Shown here in pieces: positions 1-9,292 of a stretch of DNA of 64,000 bases (the stretch's first letter is position 1; every line of letters starts with the position of its first letter). The position numbers and the translations under genes are program-made. The stretch comes from an uncultured Rhizobiaceae group bacterium (GTDB lineage: Bacteria > Pseudomonadota > Alphaproteobacteria > Rhizobiales > Rhizobiaceae): the NCBI GenBank assembly GCA_937958815.1, contig CALGMR010000006.1, positions 1 to 64,000 of the forward strand, written 5' to 3'. The notes under the pieces were generated by a model. The model saw nothing but the letters and a program-made list of their open reading frames with translations, did no database searches and was not told where the DNA came from.

Positions 1-131
1 CCGCAACCAATCCGACACATGCGTGCAGCGATGCCATCTGGCATCAACAAGACTGCGAAGAGAAGCGTGACCCGGATGAGCGACAAAGACCCGACAAACA
101 AAAAGGAAATGAGCTTGACCAAACCGCCCAA
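1..131 (-). CDS. possible N-terminus of a small membrane protein (cut by window edge)
   Basis: One minus-strand frame is open from a TTG at 131 to the window edge. It encodes a strongly hydrophobic stretch (LVKLISFLFVGSLSLI followed by VTLLFAVLLMPDGIAA), compatible with one or two membrane segments. A TAA lies directly upstream of the TTG, and no clear ribosome binding site is visible. It would lie downstream of the MFS gene on the same strand. The competing frame from ATG 146 is less hydrophobic. I do not recognise a family, and the stretch could be non-coding. Confidence 0.25.
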   Translation of the reverse strand, partial: MGGLVKLISFLFVGSLSLIRVTLLFAVLLMPDGIAARMCRIGC

Positions 132-178
132 TTAGAGAAGCTGTCATTCGCCAATTGGCAGGAACGTTTCCTCTTTAC

Positions 179-1408
179 TTAAACAACCGCCGCACGGTCT
201 TTCAGCTTCAACCATCCCAAGCTCAGCAGGCAAATGCCCACCACTGGGAAAACGATATAATTGATCACGTCCCACCCTTGCGTGCCTTGGAAGGCATTGA
301 GTGTTTGGCCGGACATAAACGACCCGACGGCAACCATTCCGAAAAGGATGAAGTCGTTTGCACCTTGAGCTTTGGCTTTTTCTTCAGGACGATAAGTGTC
401 TGTCAGCATGGCTGTTGCGCCAATGAACCCAAAATTCCAACCGATGCCCAACAATATGAGCGCCACATAAAAATGGGTGAGTGAGATACCGGACAGTGCC
501 ACAAGCGCGCAAATGGCCAGAATGACCAGCCCTGCCCCGACAATGCGCTCTTTGCCAAATTTGGCGATCAGATTGCCTGTAAAAAAGCTCGGGCCAAACA
601 TGGCCATCACATGCCACTGAATGCCCCAAGTGGAATGGTTGGGTTCAAAACCGCACAACGCCATCGCGAGCGGAGCGCCCGTCATCACAAATGACATGAG
701 TGCATAGGTGCCAACAGCACATGTGACAGAAACGATGAATTTCGGTTGGCTCACGATTTGCGACAATGGCCGTCCTGTATCTGCACCCTTGCGATCTTCC
801 TTGCTCATCGGTTTTTCAAACTTCAAGAACGACAAAACGATCATCCCTGCAAACAGCAAGAAGGTCCCTGCAAAATACGCACCCGCGAATTCAACAGGCG
901 TGAAAAAATCGCTCATATAGATCGCTGTTTGTGGGCCCACGATTGCAGCAAACAATCCACCCGCAAGCACCCAAGAAATCGCCTTGGGTTTGAAATCGGT
1001 TGTGCCTTGGTCAGCGGCTGCAAAACGATACTGTTGGGTGAATGCCCCACCAGCACCATTCATCAACATACCGATGCAGAACATCCAGAAATTGCCCTGT
1101 ATGATTGCCCAAGTAGACAGAAGCATTCCAGCCATGCCCACCACGCAGCCAGACATGAAACCCAAACGACGCCCTATGCGAGACATCAACATCGCGGCGG
1201 GCAATGCCATCAATGCCACACCGATATTGTACCCCGTCACGGGAGCCGTCGCTAAGGACTTATCCTGCCCCAGCAAATAAAAACCCGCCAAACCGCCCAA
1301 TGCGATAGAAATAGGCGCAGCGGCACCCGTAAGCGCTTGCGCAACAGACAATATGAGCGCATTGCGCCGTGCAGAGGCATTGGGGTCAGTAATTGCTTCA
1401 GAGGTCAT
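179..1408 (-). CDS. MFS transporter
   Basis: A 409-residue polytopic protein with about 12 predicted hydrophobic helices and an MFS motif-A-like loop (SRIGRRLGF) after helix 2, so an inner-membrane secondary transporter; the substrate is unknown. The ORF track starts at 1480, but those first 24 codons overlap the end of thiL and look non-membrane. I prefer the ATG at 1408 (MTSEAITDPN), 7 nt after the thiL stop. It is the last gene of the glyA-to-thiL minus-strand run and probably co-transcribed with thiL. The hydrophilic central loop (KFEKPMSKEDRKGADTG) separates the two six-helix halves, as usual for MFS. Confidence 0.85.
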   Translation of the reverse strand: MTSEAITDPNASARRNALILSVAQALTGAAAPISIALGGLAGFYLLGQDKSLATAPVTGYNIGVALMALPAAMLMSRIGRRLGFMSGCVVGMAGMLLSTWAIIQGNFWMFCIGMLMNGAGGAFTQQYRFAAADQGTTDFKPKAISWVLAGGLFAAIVGPQTAIYMSDFFTPVEFAGAYFAGTFLLFAGMIVLSFLKFEKPMSKEDRKGADTGRPLSQIVSQPKFIVSVTCAVGTYALMSFVMTGAPLAMALCGFEPNHSTWGIQWHVMAMFGPSFFTGNLIAKFGKERIVGAGLVILAICALVALSGISLTHFYVALILLGIGWNFGFIGATAMLTDTYRPEEKAKAQGANDFILFGMVAVGSFMSGQTLNAFQGTQGWDVINYIVFPVVGICLLSLGWLKLKDRAAVV

Positions 1409-1415
1409 GCGGTGC

Positions 1416-2393
1416 TCAAAAATGACGGTAAGACGTAGCGTCTTGAGACACTGGCACACCATCCACATTGAGGGAAACAATGGAATCGCTCTCCCCCGTT
1501 ATTTCACCGATTTCGCCTAGGATGATGTTTTCCGCTTTCGCCGCCTTGATGCACTCCGCAACTCGCTCAGGCACCACCGTGAACAGTGTCTGATAATCGT
1601 CTCCCCCGCCCAAAACAGAATTCCAGAGTTCAGGTGCTCTATCGATTAAACTCGCGAGTTGAGATGACAGAGGGATTTTGTTGCGTTCCACATGGGCAGA
1701 AACTTGAGATGCGACCGCCATTTTCTGCAGATCACCCAAAAGCCCATCAGAGACATCCATGGAGGCCGTTGCAAAGCTTTCAACAATGGATTGCAAACCA
1801 AACGGCGGTTCGGGAAGTTCATAACATTGCTTGAAGAACTCAGCTTGGGATTTAGAAATGTCGTGGTGTTGATTTTCCAGCACCCAATGGTGGGCTGCAG
1901 AGTTACCAATCGTACCAGACACCAGAATTTTGTCGCCGGCACTTGCACCTAATCGACTGACATACTTTCCGGCTCGTACTGAACCCATCATCGTGACCGA
2001 CACATGCAAATGGTCAGGAGATTTGTAGGTGTCACCGCCAGTAAGCTGCAGGCCGTAATGTGTTTGATCTTCAACTAAACCCGTTGTGAAAGACGCGAAC
2101 TCTTCGTCACACCAGCGGTCAGGCACGCCAAGCGCAAGCGAATAATGTTCAGGCGTTCCGCCTTTTGCGATGATGTCGGAGACATTCACGCGCAAAGCTT
2201 TTTGGGCGATGCGTGCGGGAGTTTCATCACCGAAAAAGTGTACAGTTTCGGCAATGGAATCTTGCGTGATGATCCAATCAAAACCTTCGCGCGGCTTCAA
2301 CAGCGCGGCATCATCTTTCAAATCAAAGGAATTGGGCCCGGCAAGTGGTGCCAGATATTTGGCAATCAGTTCAAATTCGCCAGAGCGGCTCAC
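1416..2393 (-). CDS. thiL: thiamine-monophosphate kinase
   Basis: ThiL phosphorylates thiamine monophosphate to the coenzyme thiamine diphosphate with ATP in the cytoplasm. The 325-residue length fits the family. Seen are the N-terminal acidic ATP/Mg-binding segment (FDLKDDAAL), the [11 protein letters not shown] strand, the glycine-rich [11 protein letters not shown] motif near residue 215 and GGDDYQTLF near residue 262, all typical of the PurM/ThiL (AIRS) fold. Its start codon overlaps the nusB stop by 4 nt (ATGA), so translation is probably coupled. The neighbours nusB and ribH give the usual alphaproteobacterial arrangement. No TPP riboswitch was seen. Confidence 0.97.
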   Translation of the reverse strand: MSRSGEFELIAKYLAPLAGPNSFDLKDDAALLKPREGFDWIITQDSIAETVHFFGDETPARIAQKALRVNVSDIIAKGGTPEHYSLALGVPDRWCDEEFASFTTGLVEDQTHYGLQLTGGDTYKSPDHLHVSVTMMGSVRAGKYVSRLGASAGDKILVSGTIGNSAAHHWVLENQHHDISKSQAEFFKQCYELPEPPFGLQSIVESFATASMDVSDGLLGDLQKMAVASQVSAHVERNKIPLSSQLASLIDRAPELWNSVLGGGDDYQTLFTVVPERVAECIKAAKAENIILGEIGEITGESDSIVSLNVDGVPVSQDATSYRHF

Positions 2394-2908
2394 TCAGCCT
2401 CTCCGGCAGCGGTCGGCGCTGGCGTTTCGGCCTTGGCATCCAATTCGCCTTCGCGCAAATTGCGGCCAATGCGATCCAGCACGCCGTTGACCATCTTGCT
2501 TTCGTCACCTTCAAAAAAGGCTTTGGTCACTTCCACATATTCGCTCACGATCACACGGGCACCCACGTCTGCACGGTTGATGAGTTCGAACACAGCAGCG
2601 CGAAGAATGGCGCGCAAAATTGAATCAATACGCGACAAAGGCCAATCTTCAGTCAGTGATTTATGGATTATGGGATCAATCGCTTTTTGATCGCGCACCA
2701 CTCCGGCCACGACACCACGGAACCAAGATGGATCGGCGTCGCGGTATTTTTCTCCGTCGATTTCTCCGCCCAAGCGGAAGTTTTCGTATTCGGCGACAAT
2801 TTCCGTAAGCCCCGCTCCGCCAATATCCATTTGGTACAATGCTTGAACGGCGGACAGACGTGCTGCGCCGCGTTTGTTTGCGGGTTTGGGACCATCGGAC
2901 TTAGACAA
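2390..2908 (-). CDS. nusB: transcription antitermination factor NusB
   Basis: A small all-helical RNA-binding protein that pairs with NusE (S10) at boxA in rRNA antitermination. The 172-residue product begins with a basic linker ([21 protein letters not shown]) that matches the family start, and carries the typical [14 protein letters not shown] end. The C-terminus ends in an Ala/Glu-rich tail ([12 protein letters not shown]) that is probably disordered. It overlaps ribH by 8 nt upstream and thiL by 4 nt downstream, inside the riboflavin/thiamine operon. nusB next to ribH is a very widespread arrangement. Confidence 0.96.
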   Translation of the reverse strand: MSKSDGPKPANKRGAARLSAVQALYQMDIGGAGLTEIVAEYENFRLGGEIDGEKYRDADPSWFRGVVAGVVRDQKAIDPIIHKSLTEDWPLSRIDSILRAILRAAVFELINRADVGARVIVSEYVEVTKAFFEGDESKMVNGVLDRIGRNLREGELDAKAETPAPTAAGEAE

Positions 2909-3341
2909 GGAACTTCTCGCGCAATTTGATCATGTCCAACACTGCGGAAGCCGCGTGGCCACCTTTGTTCAAGTCATCTTTTTTCGCACGGGCCAAAGCT
3001 TGCGCTTCGTTCTCCGTGGTTTGAATGCCATTGCCCAGCGCGATACACTCCGCAATTGTGAGGTCCATAATCGCACGGGCGGATTCAAACGCCACAATAT
3101 CATAATGTGTGGTTTCGCCACGAATGACACAACCAAGGGTGATGAACCCATCATATTGCGTGCCGACGCGCGCCATACCTTCCAGCGCCATTGACACTGT
3201 AGCCGGAATTTCAAGAACACCGGGAACCGGGACATAATCCCAAGTCGCACCTTCTTTTTTCAGCACTTCTTCCGCTCCCTCAACGAGGGATTTGGAAATA
3301 TGCTCGTAGTACGGCGCGTCGATGATCAAAATATGAGGCAT
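2901..3341 (-). CDS. ribH: 6,7-dimethyl-8-ribityllumazine synthase
   Basis: RibH condenses 5-amino-6-ribitylamino-uracil with dihydroxybutanone phosphate, the penultimate riboflavin step. The 146-residue protein shows the lumazine synthase core: [12 protein letters not shown] with the active-site histidine, followed by [19 protein letters not shown]. The track starts at a TTG at 3398. I chose the ATG at 3341 because [13 protein letters not shown] matches the usual N-terminus of rhizobial RibH proteins and the 19 extra residues do not. It lies between ribE (60-nt gap) and nusB (8-nt overlap). Confidence 0.95.
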   Translation of the reverse strand: MPHILIIDAPYYEHISKSLVEGAEEVLKKEGATWDYVPVPGVLEIPATVSMALEGMARVGTQYDGFITLGCVIRGETTHYDIVAFESARAIMDLTIAECIALGNGIQTTENEAQALARAKKDDLNKGGHAASAVLDMIKLREKFLV

Positions 3342-3401
3342 AGCTTGCTCGATGATTTGGTATAGCGCTTCAAAAACACGGGCAAGCCGCCTTGGCAAGG
3401 G

Positions 3402-4004
3402 CTAATCGGAGGTCGCAGGAAATTCAGTTAATCTGGCCGCATATCTGGCCATGGTATCGATCTCGATATTCATCATATCGCCGAGTTCGGTTTGCCCCCA
3501 AGTGGTGACTTCTTGAGAATGGCGAATAAGCAGCACATCAAACTCAACACCGTCGACCGCATTGACGGTTAAAGACGTGCCATTGAGGGTGATTGACCCC
3601 TTTGGGGCAATAAACCGTGCAAGGGATTTCGGCGCCTCTATTGTATATCTCGTGGCTTCGCCTTCGTCCTGAACCTTAACCACCTTTGCCATGCCATCCA
3701 CATGGCCAGAAACGATATGACCGCCCAATTCATCGCCCACCTTTAAGGCGCGTTCCAAATTGAGCTTTTGACCTTGAGTCCATGTTCCAGCGGTGGTGAG
3801 GCGTAGCGCCTCTTCCCATGCTTCGACATCGAAAGTGGTGTCCGTTTTGGACACGACGGTCAGGCAGACGCCTTCATGGGCTATGGAAGCACCAATATCG
3901 ATCGTGCTTGTGTCGTAAGACGTTGAAACTGTGAACCGACGCCCTCGCGGCAATTGCTCCACTTTTTCCAACGTTCCGATATCTGTGATGATGCCCGTGA
4001 ACAT
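3402..4004 (-). CDS. ribE: riboflavin synthase alpha subunit
   Basis: Catalyses dismutation of two lumazine molecules to riboflavin. The 200-residue protein has the two tandem lumazine-binding repeats expected: the first begins MFTGIITDIGTLEKV and the second follows GGHIVSGHVDGMAKV at about residue 95. It starts 2 nt after the ribD stop, so it is almost certainly translated from the same mRNA. Downstream is ribH. In E. coli nomenclature the gene is ribC; ribE is used in most other bacteria. Confidence 0.96.
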   Translation of the reverse strand: MFTGIITDIGTLEKVEQLPRGRRFTVSTSYDTSTIDIGASIAHEGVCLTVVSKTDTTFDVEAWEEALRLTTAGTWTQGQKLNLERALKVGDELGGHIVSGHVDGMAKVVKVQDEGEATRYTIEAPKSLARFIAPKGSITLNGTSLTVNAVDGVEFDVLLIRHSQEVTTWGQTELGDMMNIEIDTMARYAARLTEFPATSD

Positions 4005-4006
4005 GG

Positions 4007-5098
4007 TTAGACCTTTTTATAAATGTTCATTGTGTCGTCGCCCAAAACCATGTGGCGTGCAAGTGTGAAACCGGCTTCAAGATCGGATGCTGCAAGGGGA
4101 GATGCAAATCCTTCTTCCCCAATTTCAATTGGGCCCGTGAGCAAAACAATCTCGTCAACCAATCCTGCCTTCAAAAAAGACTGTGCAACTTTTGCACCAC
4201 CTTCCACCATGAGCGTTGAAACACCGGACGCAGCCATGTCTTCTAAAATTTCAGGAAGCGCAAGCTGCTCATTATGCGTTTCAGCCACGAACAAGCGCAC
4301 ACCTTTGTCGGTCAATGACTGAGGGAGTTCTGTCTTGGTGGAAATGACGTGGGTTGGAGTGGCTTTTGCACCCTTAGCCAAATTGGACGAAGGCGAAAGC
4401 GAGGCATTGGCGTCCATCACAAACCTTTGGGGTGAGCGAAATTCTAAACCGTTCAACCGACATGTGAGTTCGGGGTCATCAGCTTCCACAGTGCCACGCC
4501 CCACGAGGATAGCATCATTTTCAGCGCGCAAACGGTGGGTCACGGATTTTGCGATTGCGCCTGTTATTGGCACTTCTTGCCCTATCAGTCCCAATTTCCC
4601 GTCACTGGAAACGGCAAGCTTTAGAGTCACATAGGGGCGGTTTTTCAGTTTTCGATTCAAGTAGCCGCCAAGATCGTGCGCGGCAGTTTCAGCGCCCTGC
4701 CCCGTTTCAACATCAACACCAACTGCCCTCAACATTGCGTGGCCTTTGCCATCAACACGGTTGTCTGGGTCTGTCCATGCGGTGACAACTCGAGATACGC
4801 CTGCATCGATCAAAGCTTGTGCACATGGGGGGGTTGCCCCGTGATGGGCACAAGGTTCGAGCGAGACATATGCGGTCGCACCCTTTGCCTTTTTACCAGC
4901 CTGATCGATGGCCAAACGTTCCGCATGAGGACGTCCACCCTTTGCGGTGATGCCCTTGCCAACCACCACAGGAACATCACCATCGAACCGCACAAGTAAT
5001 GTTCCGACAGATGGATTGCTGGCCGTCAAACCACGATGACGCCGCGCCAAGCGAAGGCACGCATCCATGAAGCGTCGATCTGTTTTTGCATCTGTCAT
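4007..5098 (-). CDS. ribD: bifunctional diaminohydroxyphosphoribosylaminopyrimidine deaminase / 5-amino-6-(5-phosphoribosylamino)uracil reductase
   Basis: Carries out the second and third steps of riboflavin synthesis. The N-terminal deaminase domain (about residues 1-145) has the zinc site PHAERLAID and CAHHGATPPCAQAL. The C-terminal NADPH reductase domain (about 150-363) begins RPYVTLKLAVSSDGK and includes LVGRGTVEADDP and MVEGGAKVAQSFL. The 363-residue length fits the fused form. It lies 24 nt downstream of nrdR and 2 nt upstream of ribE. No FMN riboswitch was seen before it. Confidence 0.97.
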   Translation of the reverse strand: MTDAKTDRRFMDACLRLARRHRGLTASNPSVGTLLVRFDGDVPVVVGKGITAKGGRPHAERLAIDQAGKKAKGATAYVSLEPCAHHGATPPCAQALIDAGVSRVVTAWTDPDNRVDGKGHAMLRAVGVDVETGQGAETAAHDLGGYLNRKLKNRPYVTLKLAVSSDGKLGLIGQEVPITGAIAKSVTHRLRAENDAILVGRGTVEADDPELTCRLNGLEFRSPQRFVMDANASLSPSSNLAKGAKATPTHVISTKTELPQSLTDKGVRLFVAETHNEQLALPEILEDMAASGVSTLMVEGGAKVAQSFLKAGLVDEIVLLTGPIEIGEEGFASPLAASDLEAGFTLARHMVLGDDTMNIYKKV

Positions 5099-5122
5099 GG
5101 AATTAGAATGGCAGACCGAAGC

Positions 5123-5590
5123 CTACTCGTCATCGGGTGAATTATCAGCTTTGGCAATTTCACCCAAAATCTCGTCAAAATCAGCCGCTTCCGTGAAATC
5201 ACGGTAAACGCTGGCGAAGCGCACATAAGCCACATCGTCCAAGCCTTTCAGCCCTTCCATCACCATATGACCGATGTCATCAACGGGAACTTCTGAATCA
5301 CCAGAAGATTCCAAACGACGCACGATGCCGGAAATCAAACGTTCGATTCGATCTTGATCCACAGGACGTTTGCGCAAGGCAACTTCCACCGAACGCGCCA
5401 ATTTATCACGATCAAACGGGACTTTGCGGCCAGACTTTTTGACAACGGTCAATTCACGCAGCTGAATGCGTTCAAATGTTGTAAATCGGCCGCCGCAATC
5501 AGAACAGACACGGCGGCGACGAATGTTGTCCTCGGAAGGACGGGAATCCTTCACTTGAGTTTCATGAGAACTGCAAAATGGACAACGCAT
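5123..5590 (-). CDS. nrdR: transcriptional repressor NrdR
   Basis: NrdR is a nucleotide-sensing repressor of ribonucleotide reductase genes. The 155-residue protein has the N-terminal zinc ribbon ([17 protein letters not shown] and [14 protein letters not shown]), followed by an ATP-cone domain that begins [16 protein letters not shown]. The acidic C-terminal tail (DNSPDDE) is variable in the family. The gene follows glyA by 16 nt and precedes ribD, the arrangement common in Alphaproteobacteria. No nrd gene is in the window, so it acts in trans. Confidence 0.97.
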   Translation of the reverse strand: MRCPFCSSHETQVKDSRPSEDNIRRRRVCSDCGGRFTTFERIQLRELTVVKKSGRKVPFDRDKLARSVEVALRKRPVDQDRIERLISGIVRRLESSGDSEVPVDDIGHMVMEGLKGLDDVAYVRFASVYRDFTEAADFDEILGEIAKADNSPDDE

Positions 5591-5606
5591 CTATAAATTC
5601 AATGAC

Positions 5607-6920
5607 TTAGAGGTCAGTGTAGATGGGAAACTGGTTTGTCAGCTCGATGACTTTAGCAGCCACAGCCTTTTCAACTTCCGCGTTGCCTTCTTCACCATTG
5701 GCCGCCAAACCATCCATAACTTCCAAGATGTATTGACCCACTTTTTGGAATTCAGCGACACCAAATCCACGTGTGGTTGCAGCTGGCGTTCCCAAGCGAA
5801 TACCAGATGTGATTGTGGGCTTTTCTGGGTCAAACGGCACACCGTTTTTGTTGCACGTCATGTTTGCGCGACCAAGGGCAGCTTCCGCAGCTTTACCAGT
5901 GACACCTTTTGGGCGCAGATCAACCAGCAGAACGTGTGTGTCCGTACCGCCTGACACCAAATCGAGGCCACCTGATTTCAGTGTTTCACCGAGCGCTTTT
6001 GCGTTGGCGACAACATTTCCGACATAAGAACGGTATTCCGGCGTCAACGCCTCACCGAAGGCCACGGCCTTGGCAGCAATCACATGCATCAACGGGCCGC
6101 CCTGAATGCCCGGGAAAATAGCTGAATTGATTTTCTTGGCCAGAGCTTCATCATTGGTCAAAATCAAACCACCGCGCGGGCCGCGCAGTGTTTTGTGAGT
6201 GGTGGACGTTGCCACATGCGCATGAGGAAACGGGCTTGGGTGCACCCCACCCGCCACAAGACCAGAGAAATGGGCCATATCAACAAGGAACCAAGCTCCC
6301 ACTTCATCGGCAATGGCGCGGAATTTCGCAAAATCAATCTGACGTGGATAAGCTGAACCACCAGCGATGATAAGTTTCGGCTTGTGTTCACGTGCCAGCG
6401 CTTCAACCTGATCAAAGTCGATCAAATCATCTTCTTTTTTGACACCATATTGGATGGCGTTGAACCATTTGCCGGACTGGTTTGGCTTTGCGCCATGTGT
6501 GAGGTGACCACCAGCATCCAGGCTCAATCCCAAAATGGTGTCGCCTGGCTGAATGAGCGCCTGAAACACAGCTTGGTTGGCCTGTGAACCTGAATTTGGC
6601 TGCACATTGGCAAATTCACAGCCAAACAATTTGGTGACGCGCTCAATCGCCAAATCTTCAGCAATATCAACATACTCACACCCACCGTAATAGCGGCGGC
6701 CTGAATAGCCTTCCGCATATTTGTTGGTCATGATAGAGCCCTGCGCTTCCAAAACGGCGCGTGACACGATGTTTTCAGACGCGATCAATTCAACTTCGTG
6801 TTGCTGACGCCCCAATTCGCCCTGCACTGCTTTGAACAAAGCAGCATCGGTGTCGGCGAGCGAGCGTGCGAAAAATGCATCGAGTGTTGAATTTGAAGAA
6901 GTGGTTTCAGCGTTGGCCAT
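5607..6920 (-). CDS. glyA: serine hydroxymethyltransferase
   Basis: A PLP enzyme interconverting serine and glycine with transfer of a one-carbon unit to tetrahydrofolate. The 437-residue length is normal. The PLP lysine lies in [14 protein letters not shown], and [15 protein letters not shown]-type N-terminal and [17 protein letters not shown] segments are present. I moved the start from the TTG at 6938 to the ATG at 6920 (MANAETTSS). It heads the minus-strand run glyA-nrdR-ribD-ribE-ribH-nusB-thiL-MFS. A hairpin 40-60 nt upstream (6962-6984) separates it from the L,D-transpeptidase gene, so it should have its own promoter. Confidence 0.97.
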   Translation of the reverse strand: MANAETTSSNSTLDAFFARSLADTDAALFKAVQGELGRQQHEVELIASENIVSRAVLEAQGSIMTNKYAEGYSGRRYYGGCEYVDIAEDLAIERVTKLFGCEFANVQPNSGSQANQAVFQALIQPGDTILGLSLDAGGHLTHGAKPNQSGKWFNAIQYGVKKEDDLIDFDQVEALAREHKPKLIIAGGSAYPRQIDFAKFRAIADEVGAWFLVDMAHFSGLVAGGVHPSPFPHAHVATSTTHKTLRGPRGGLILTNDEALAKKINSAIFPGIQGGPLMHVIAAKAVAFGEALTPEYRSYVGNVVANAKALGETLKSGGLDLVSGGTDTHVLLVDLRPKGVTGKAAEAALGRANMTCNKNGVPFDPEKPTITSGIRLGTPAATTRGFGVAEFQKVGQYILEVMDGLAANGEEGNAEVEKAVAAKVIELTNQFPIYTDL

Positions 6921-6961
6921 GGGTGCAAATCTGCTCAATATCTAAGGGTTCAAAACGAGAA

Positions 6962-6984
6962 GCCGCCTCCCAAAGGAAAGCGGC
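6962..6984 (-). terminator. hairpin terminator after the L,D-transpeptidase gene
   Basis: Read on the minus strand, GCCGCTTTCC and GGGAGGCGGC pair over 10 bp (with G-U pairs) around a TTT triloop. TTCTCGTTTT follows. It lies 75 nt past the stop of the L,D-transpeptidase gene and before glyA, so it should separate the two transcription units. The weak T-tract keeps confidence moderate. Confidence 0.6.
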
Positions 6985-7059
6985 ACACAAAAACTTCAAT
7001 TGTTCAAATGAGAGCAGCCGCCGATCTCGGCGACTTCTATCTTCCGAATGGCGACCTTA

Positions 7060-8349
7060 TTACTGGTTCAAAGCCAATTCGTCCACACCATCACGCTTGT
7101 ATATATCGTCGCGGAACTGCACCACACCGTTATCAGTGGACCATGCGCTGATATAAGTGAAATAGACAGGAACAGGTGCTGCAAGGCGAACGTCTGTTCT
7201 CTCACCAGAAGCAATGATGCTTTCGATGTTGGAACGCGTGCCTTCGGGCGTGTCTTTAGCAAGCCAAACCAGCAAATCACGCACGTTTTTCACGCGCACA
7301 CAGCCGGATGAATCGAAGCGTAAGAACTTGTTGAACAAGCCTTTTTGCGGGGTGTCATGCATGTAAACAGCATGAGGATTCGGGAAGTTGATTTTCACAG
7401 ATCCCATCGCATTGATGCGCCCGGGCTCTTGGCGGAAACGGTATTTCACTGCCTCTTCCGTGCTCCAGTCGATGGTTTCTGGCGGAATTTCGTTGCTGTT
7501 GCCATCAAAAACGAGAATTTTGTTGCGCGTCAGGTAAGTTGGATCCTTGCGCATTAATGGAATAATATCCTTGCGAATGATCGATTTCGGCGCTGTCCAA
7601 TAAGGATTGAGGTTCAACTCATAGATTTTGGAGTTCAAAATCGGTGTCTGGCGACTCACACGGCCCACAATTGCCGTATGGCGCTGGGACACACGGCCAC
7701 CCTCGACCGCTTCAATCTCGGCAGCTGGAATGTTGACCATCACATAACGGTCGCCCAGAAAGCCGGACATGGCGCGCAAGCGAACCAGATTTGTTTCTAA
7801 CTGGCCCAAACGAATATTGGCCGGCACGTTCATGGCGGCAAGGGAATAGCGGCCCAAAACACCATCGGCAGGCAAACCGTGACGACGCTGGAACCGTTTC
7901 ACAGCGGCACTGACATATGTGTCGAACTGATTTGAAATGCCAGCAGATGGTGACAAATCGCCAGAGATCATCAAACGCCTGCGCAAAACGCTTACGCTTT
8001 TAGAAGAAGATCCCAGTCTCAATTTTTTATTTGCTGGAACAACGGGCCAGCCACCGCCAGCAACGATGCCCTGATATTCGGCCAAAGCTTGTTGAATAAA
8101 ATCAATGGTTTGCGGTGCAAATACAGGCGTTTTGGAAGCAACATTTCGACGTTGTGTAGAGGCTGCATCAAACTTGGAATTCCAACGATCGCGGTTTTGG
8201 AAATTCAAAATCCGGTCAATTGCGGATTCTGCGTATGCAGATGGTGCGGCAACCATAGCAGCCCCTGCTGCACCCACTGCGCGCAGCAGTGAACGACGGC
8301 CTGCATTAGGCTTGTCCGCTTGGACGTTTGAATCCGTAATCTTCTTCAT
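7060..8349 (-). CDS. ldtP: exported L,D-transpeptidase (LdtP-like, PG-binding plus YkuD domain)
   Basis: A periplasmic enzyme expected to form 3-3 peptidoglycan crosslinks or attach proteins to peptidoglycan. The N-terminus has GRRSLLRAVGAAGAAMVAAPSAYAES, a twin-arginine-like signal with a likely AYA/E cleavage. A peptidoglycan-binding-1-like domain follows (about 140-185, VKRFQRRHGLPADGVLG), then a catalytic YkuD domain with YMHDTPQKGLF and the Cys motif SSGCVRV near the C-terminus. I use the ATG at 8349, which has AAGG about 8 nt upstream, rather than the GTG at 8358. The LdtR-type regulator gene lies about 1 kb away, supporting the name by analogy with the LdtR/LdtP pair of Liberibacter and Sinorhizobium. 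Confidence 0.88.
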   Translation of the reverse strand: MKKITDSNVQADKPNAGRRSLLRAVGAAGAAMVAAPSAYAESAIDRILNFQNRDRWNSKFDAASTQRRNVASKTPVFAPQTIDFIQQALAEYQGIVAGGGWPVVPANKKLRLGSSSKSVSVLRRRLMISGDLSPSAGISNQFDTYVSAAVKRFQRRHGLPADGVLGRYSLAAMNVPANIRLGQLETNLVRLRAMSGFLGDRYVMVNIPAAEIEAVEGGRVSQRHTAIVGRVSRQTPILNSKIYELNLNPYWTAPKSIIRKDIIPLMRKDPTYLTRNKILVFDGNSNEIPPETIDWSTEEAVKYRFRQEPGRINAMGSVKINFPNPHAVYMHDTPQKGLFNKFLRFDSSGCVRVKNVRDLLVWLAKDTPEGTRSNIESIIASGERTDVRLAAPVPVYFTYISAWSTDNGVVQFRDDIYKRDGVDELALNQ

Positions 8350-8412
8350 TTTCAACACCTTCGAATCGACAAGCGATTCAATTCTTCTAATTTCTTGGCA
8401 AACCTAGACGAC

Positions 8413-8428
8413 ACATCTTAACAGATGT
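8413..8428. promoter_or_regulatory. inverted repeat upstream of ldtP-like gene
   Basis: ACATCT-TAAC-AGATGT is a perfect 6-4-6 inverted repeat, about 65 bp upstream of the ldtP-like ATG and 12 bp from the ATTACGTAAGGTAA element. Size and position suit a dimeric regulator site, but no factor can be assigned from sequence. Confidence 0.35.
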
Positions 8429-8440
8429 TAACCACAACGC

Positions 8441-8454
8441 ATTACGTAAGGTAA
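8441..8454. promoter_or_regulatory. 14-bp element ATTACGTAAGGTAA (copy 1)
   Basis: Contains the palindrome TTACGTAA and lies about 90 bp upstream of the ldtP-like start. The same 14 bases recur exactly at 40571-40584 upstream of rplM. LdtR, encoded nearby, is a candidate binder, but this is inference. Confidence 0.4.
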
Positions 8455-8733
8455 CTTCGTTAAAAATACCATACCTTTTTTCTTGTGGCTTTTAAATGGG
8501 GCGAGATTGCAGGAAAGCTATAAGTTAAGGCGGGAAAACCAACTTATTCAACAAAAGGTGATCAACACGTCTTGGGGTTTTGGAGTTTCAAACCATTTTA
8601 AATCGATAAACGACCCATTTCACGACGTCTGCCTTATATGTCAGCCTTGCGATCATTGAGCCTGCCCTTGCATTGATCTAGCCTGTTTTGTTTGCACATT
8701 GCATTGTTTCAGTTTGAATTAGGACATCCCACT

Positions 8734-9150
8734 ATGATTGCTTACGTCACCGTCGGTGCAGATGATATTACCACGGCAAAGCAATTCTACTGCGCGTTTT
8801 TGCCCGCTTTGAATTATCGATTGACGGAAGGGCCTGAGGGATTGAGTTACGCCCTGCCCGTGGAACCTGATCAGTCGGTCCTATTGCCCGATTTTTATGT
8901 AAAACCGACATTTGACGGCCAAGCCGCATCAGCTGGAAATGGAACAATGGTTGCGTTTGAAACCAACAGCCAAAGCCAAGTTCGTGAACTTCATGCAGCG
9001 GCACTGGCAGCAGGCGGATGTGATGAAGGACAGCCCGGTTTTCGCGACTCTTATGGGCCGCATTTTTACGTCGGATACCTTCGGGATCCTCAAGGCAACA
9101 AGATTGCTCTGTTTTCCAGCGATCCCAATGAACCTGGGCGCGATGATTGA
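8734..9150 (+). CDS. VOC (glyoxalase/bleomycin resistance-like) family protein
   Basis: A 138-residue single-domain vicinal-oxygen-chelate fold protein, cytoplasmic; the substrate is unknown. It has the two beta-alpha-beta-beta-beta modules, starting MIAYVTVGADDITTAKQFY and ending SYGPHFYVGYLRDPQGNKIAL, the usual C-terminal signature with the DPxGN turn. The track begins 14 codons earlier at 8692. The ATG at 8734 fits the fold start and has AGGA 9 nt upstream. The gene sits between ldtP and ldtR, facing ldtR, and is probably monocistronic with a terminator downstream at 9220-9259. Confidence 0.85.
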   Translation: MIAYVTVGADDITTAKQFYCAFLPALNYRLTEGPEGLSYALPVEPDQSVLLPDFYVKPTFDGQAASAGNGTMVAFETNSQSQVRELHAAALAAGGCDEGQPGFRDSYGPHFYVGYLRDPQGNKIALFSSDPNEPGRDD

Positions 9151-9219
9151 AGCTGAGCACACGCTCGAAACTCAATGTGTTCGCCAAATACGACCTATTT
9201 AAAGGCCTTATAGAAATAC

Positions 9220-9259
9220 GCCTGCCCGCCTCTTCGCAAAGAAGAAGCGGGTCTGAGGC
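9220..9259. terminator. bidirectional hairpin between VOC gene and ldtR
   Basis: CCCGC-c-TCTTC pairs with GAAGA-a-GCGGG around a GCAAA loop, extended by outer GCCT/AGGC. A small GCCC-TTTC-GGGC-TTT hairpin follows directly at 9264. The position between two convergent genes fits a shared terminator, although neither side has a long T-run. Confidence 0.55.
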
Positions 9260-9292
9260 ATTTGCCCTTTCGGGCTTTCCAAACTCTGTAAA

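Larger units (their letters stand above)
8350..8733. other. intergenic region between divergent ldtP-like and VOC genes
   Basis: 384 bases with no convincing ORF. The half next to ldtP holds an inverted repeat (8413-8428) and a 14-bp element also found before rplM (8441-8454). The half next to the VOC gene is AT-rich, with no repeat that I can see. Promoters for both flanking genes must lie here, but no clear -35/-10 pair with good spacing stands out on either strand. Confidence 0.6.
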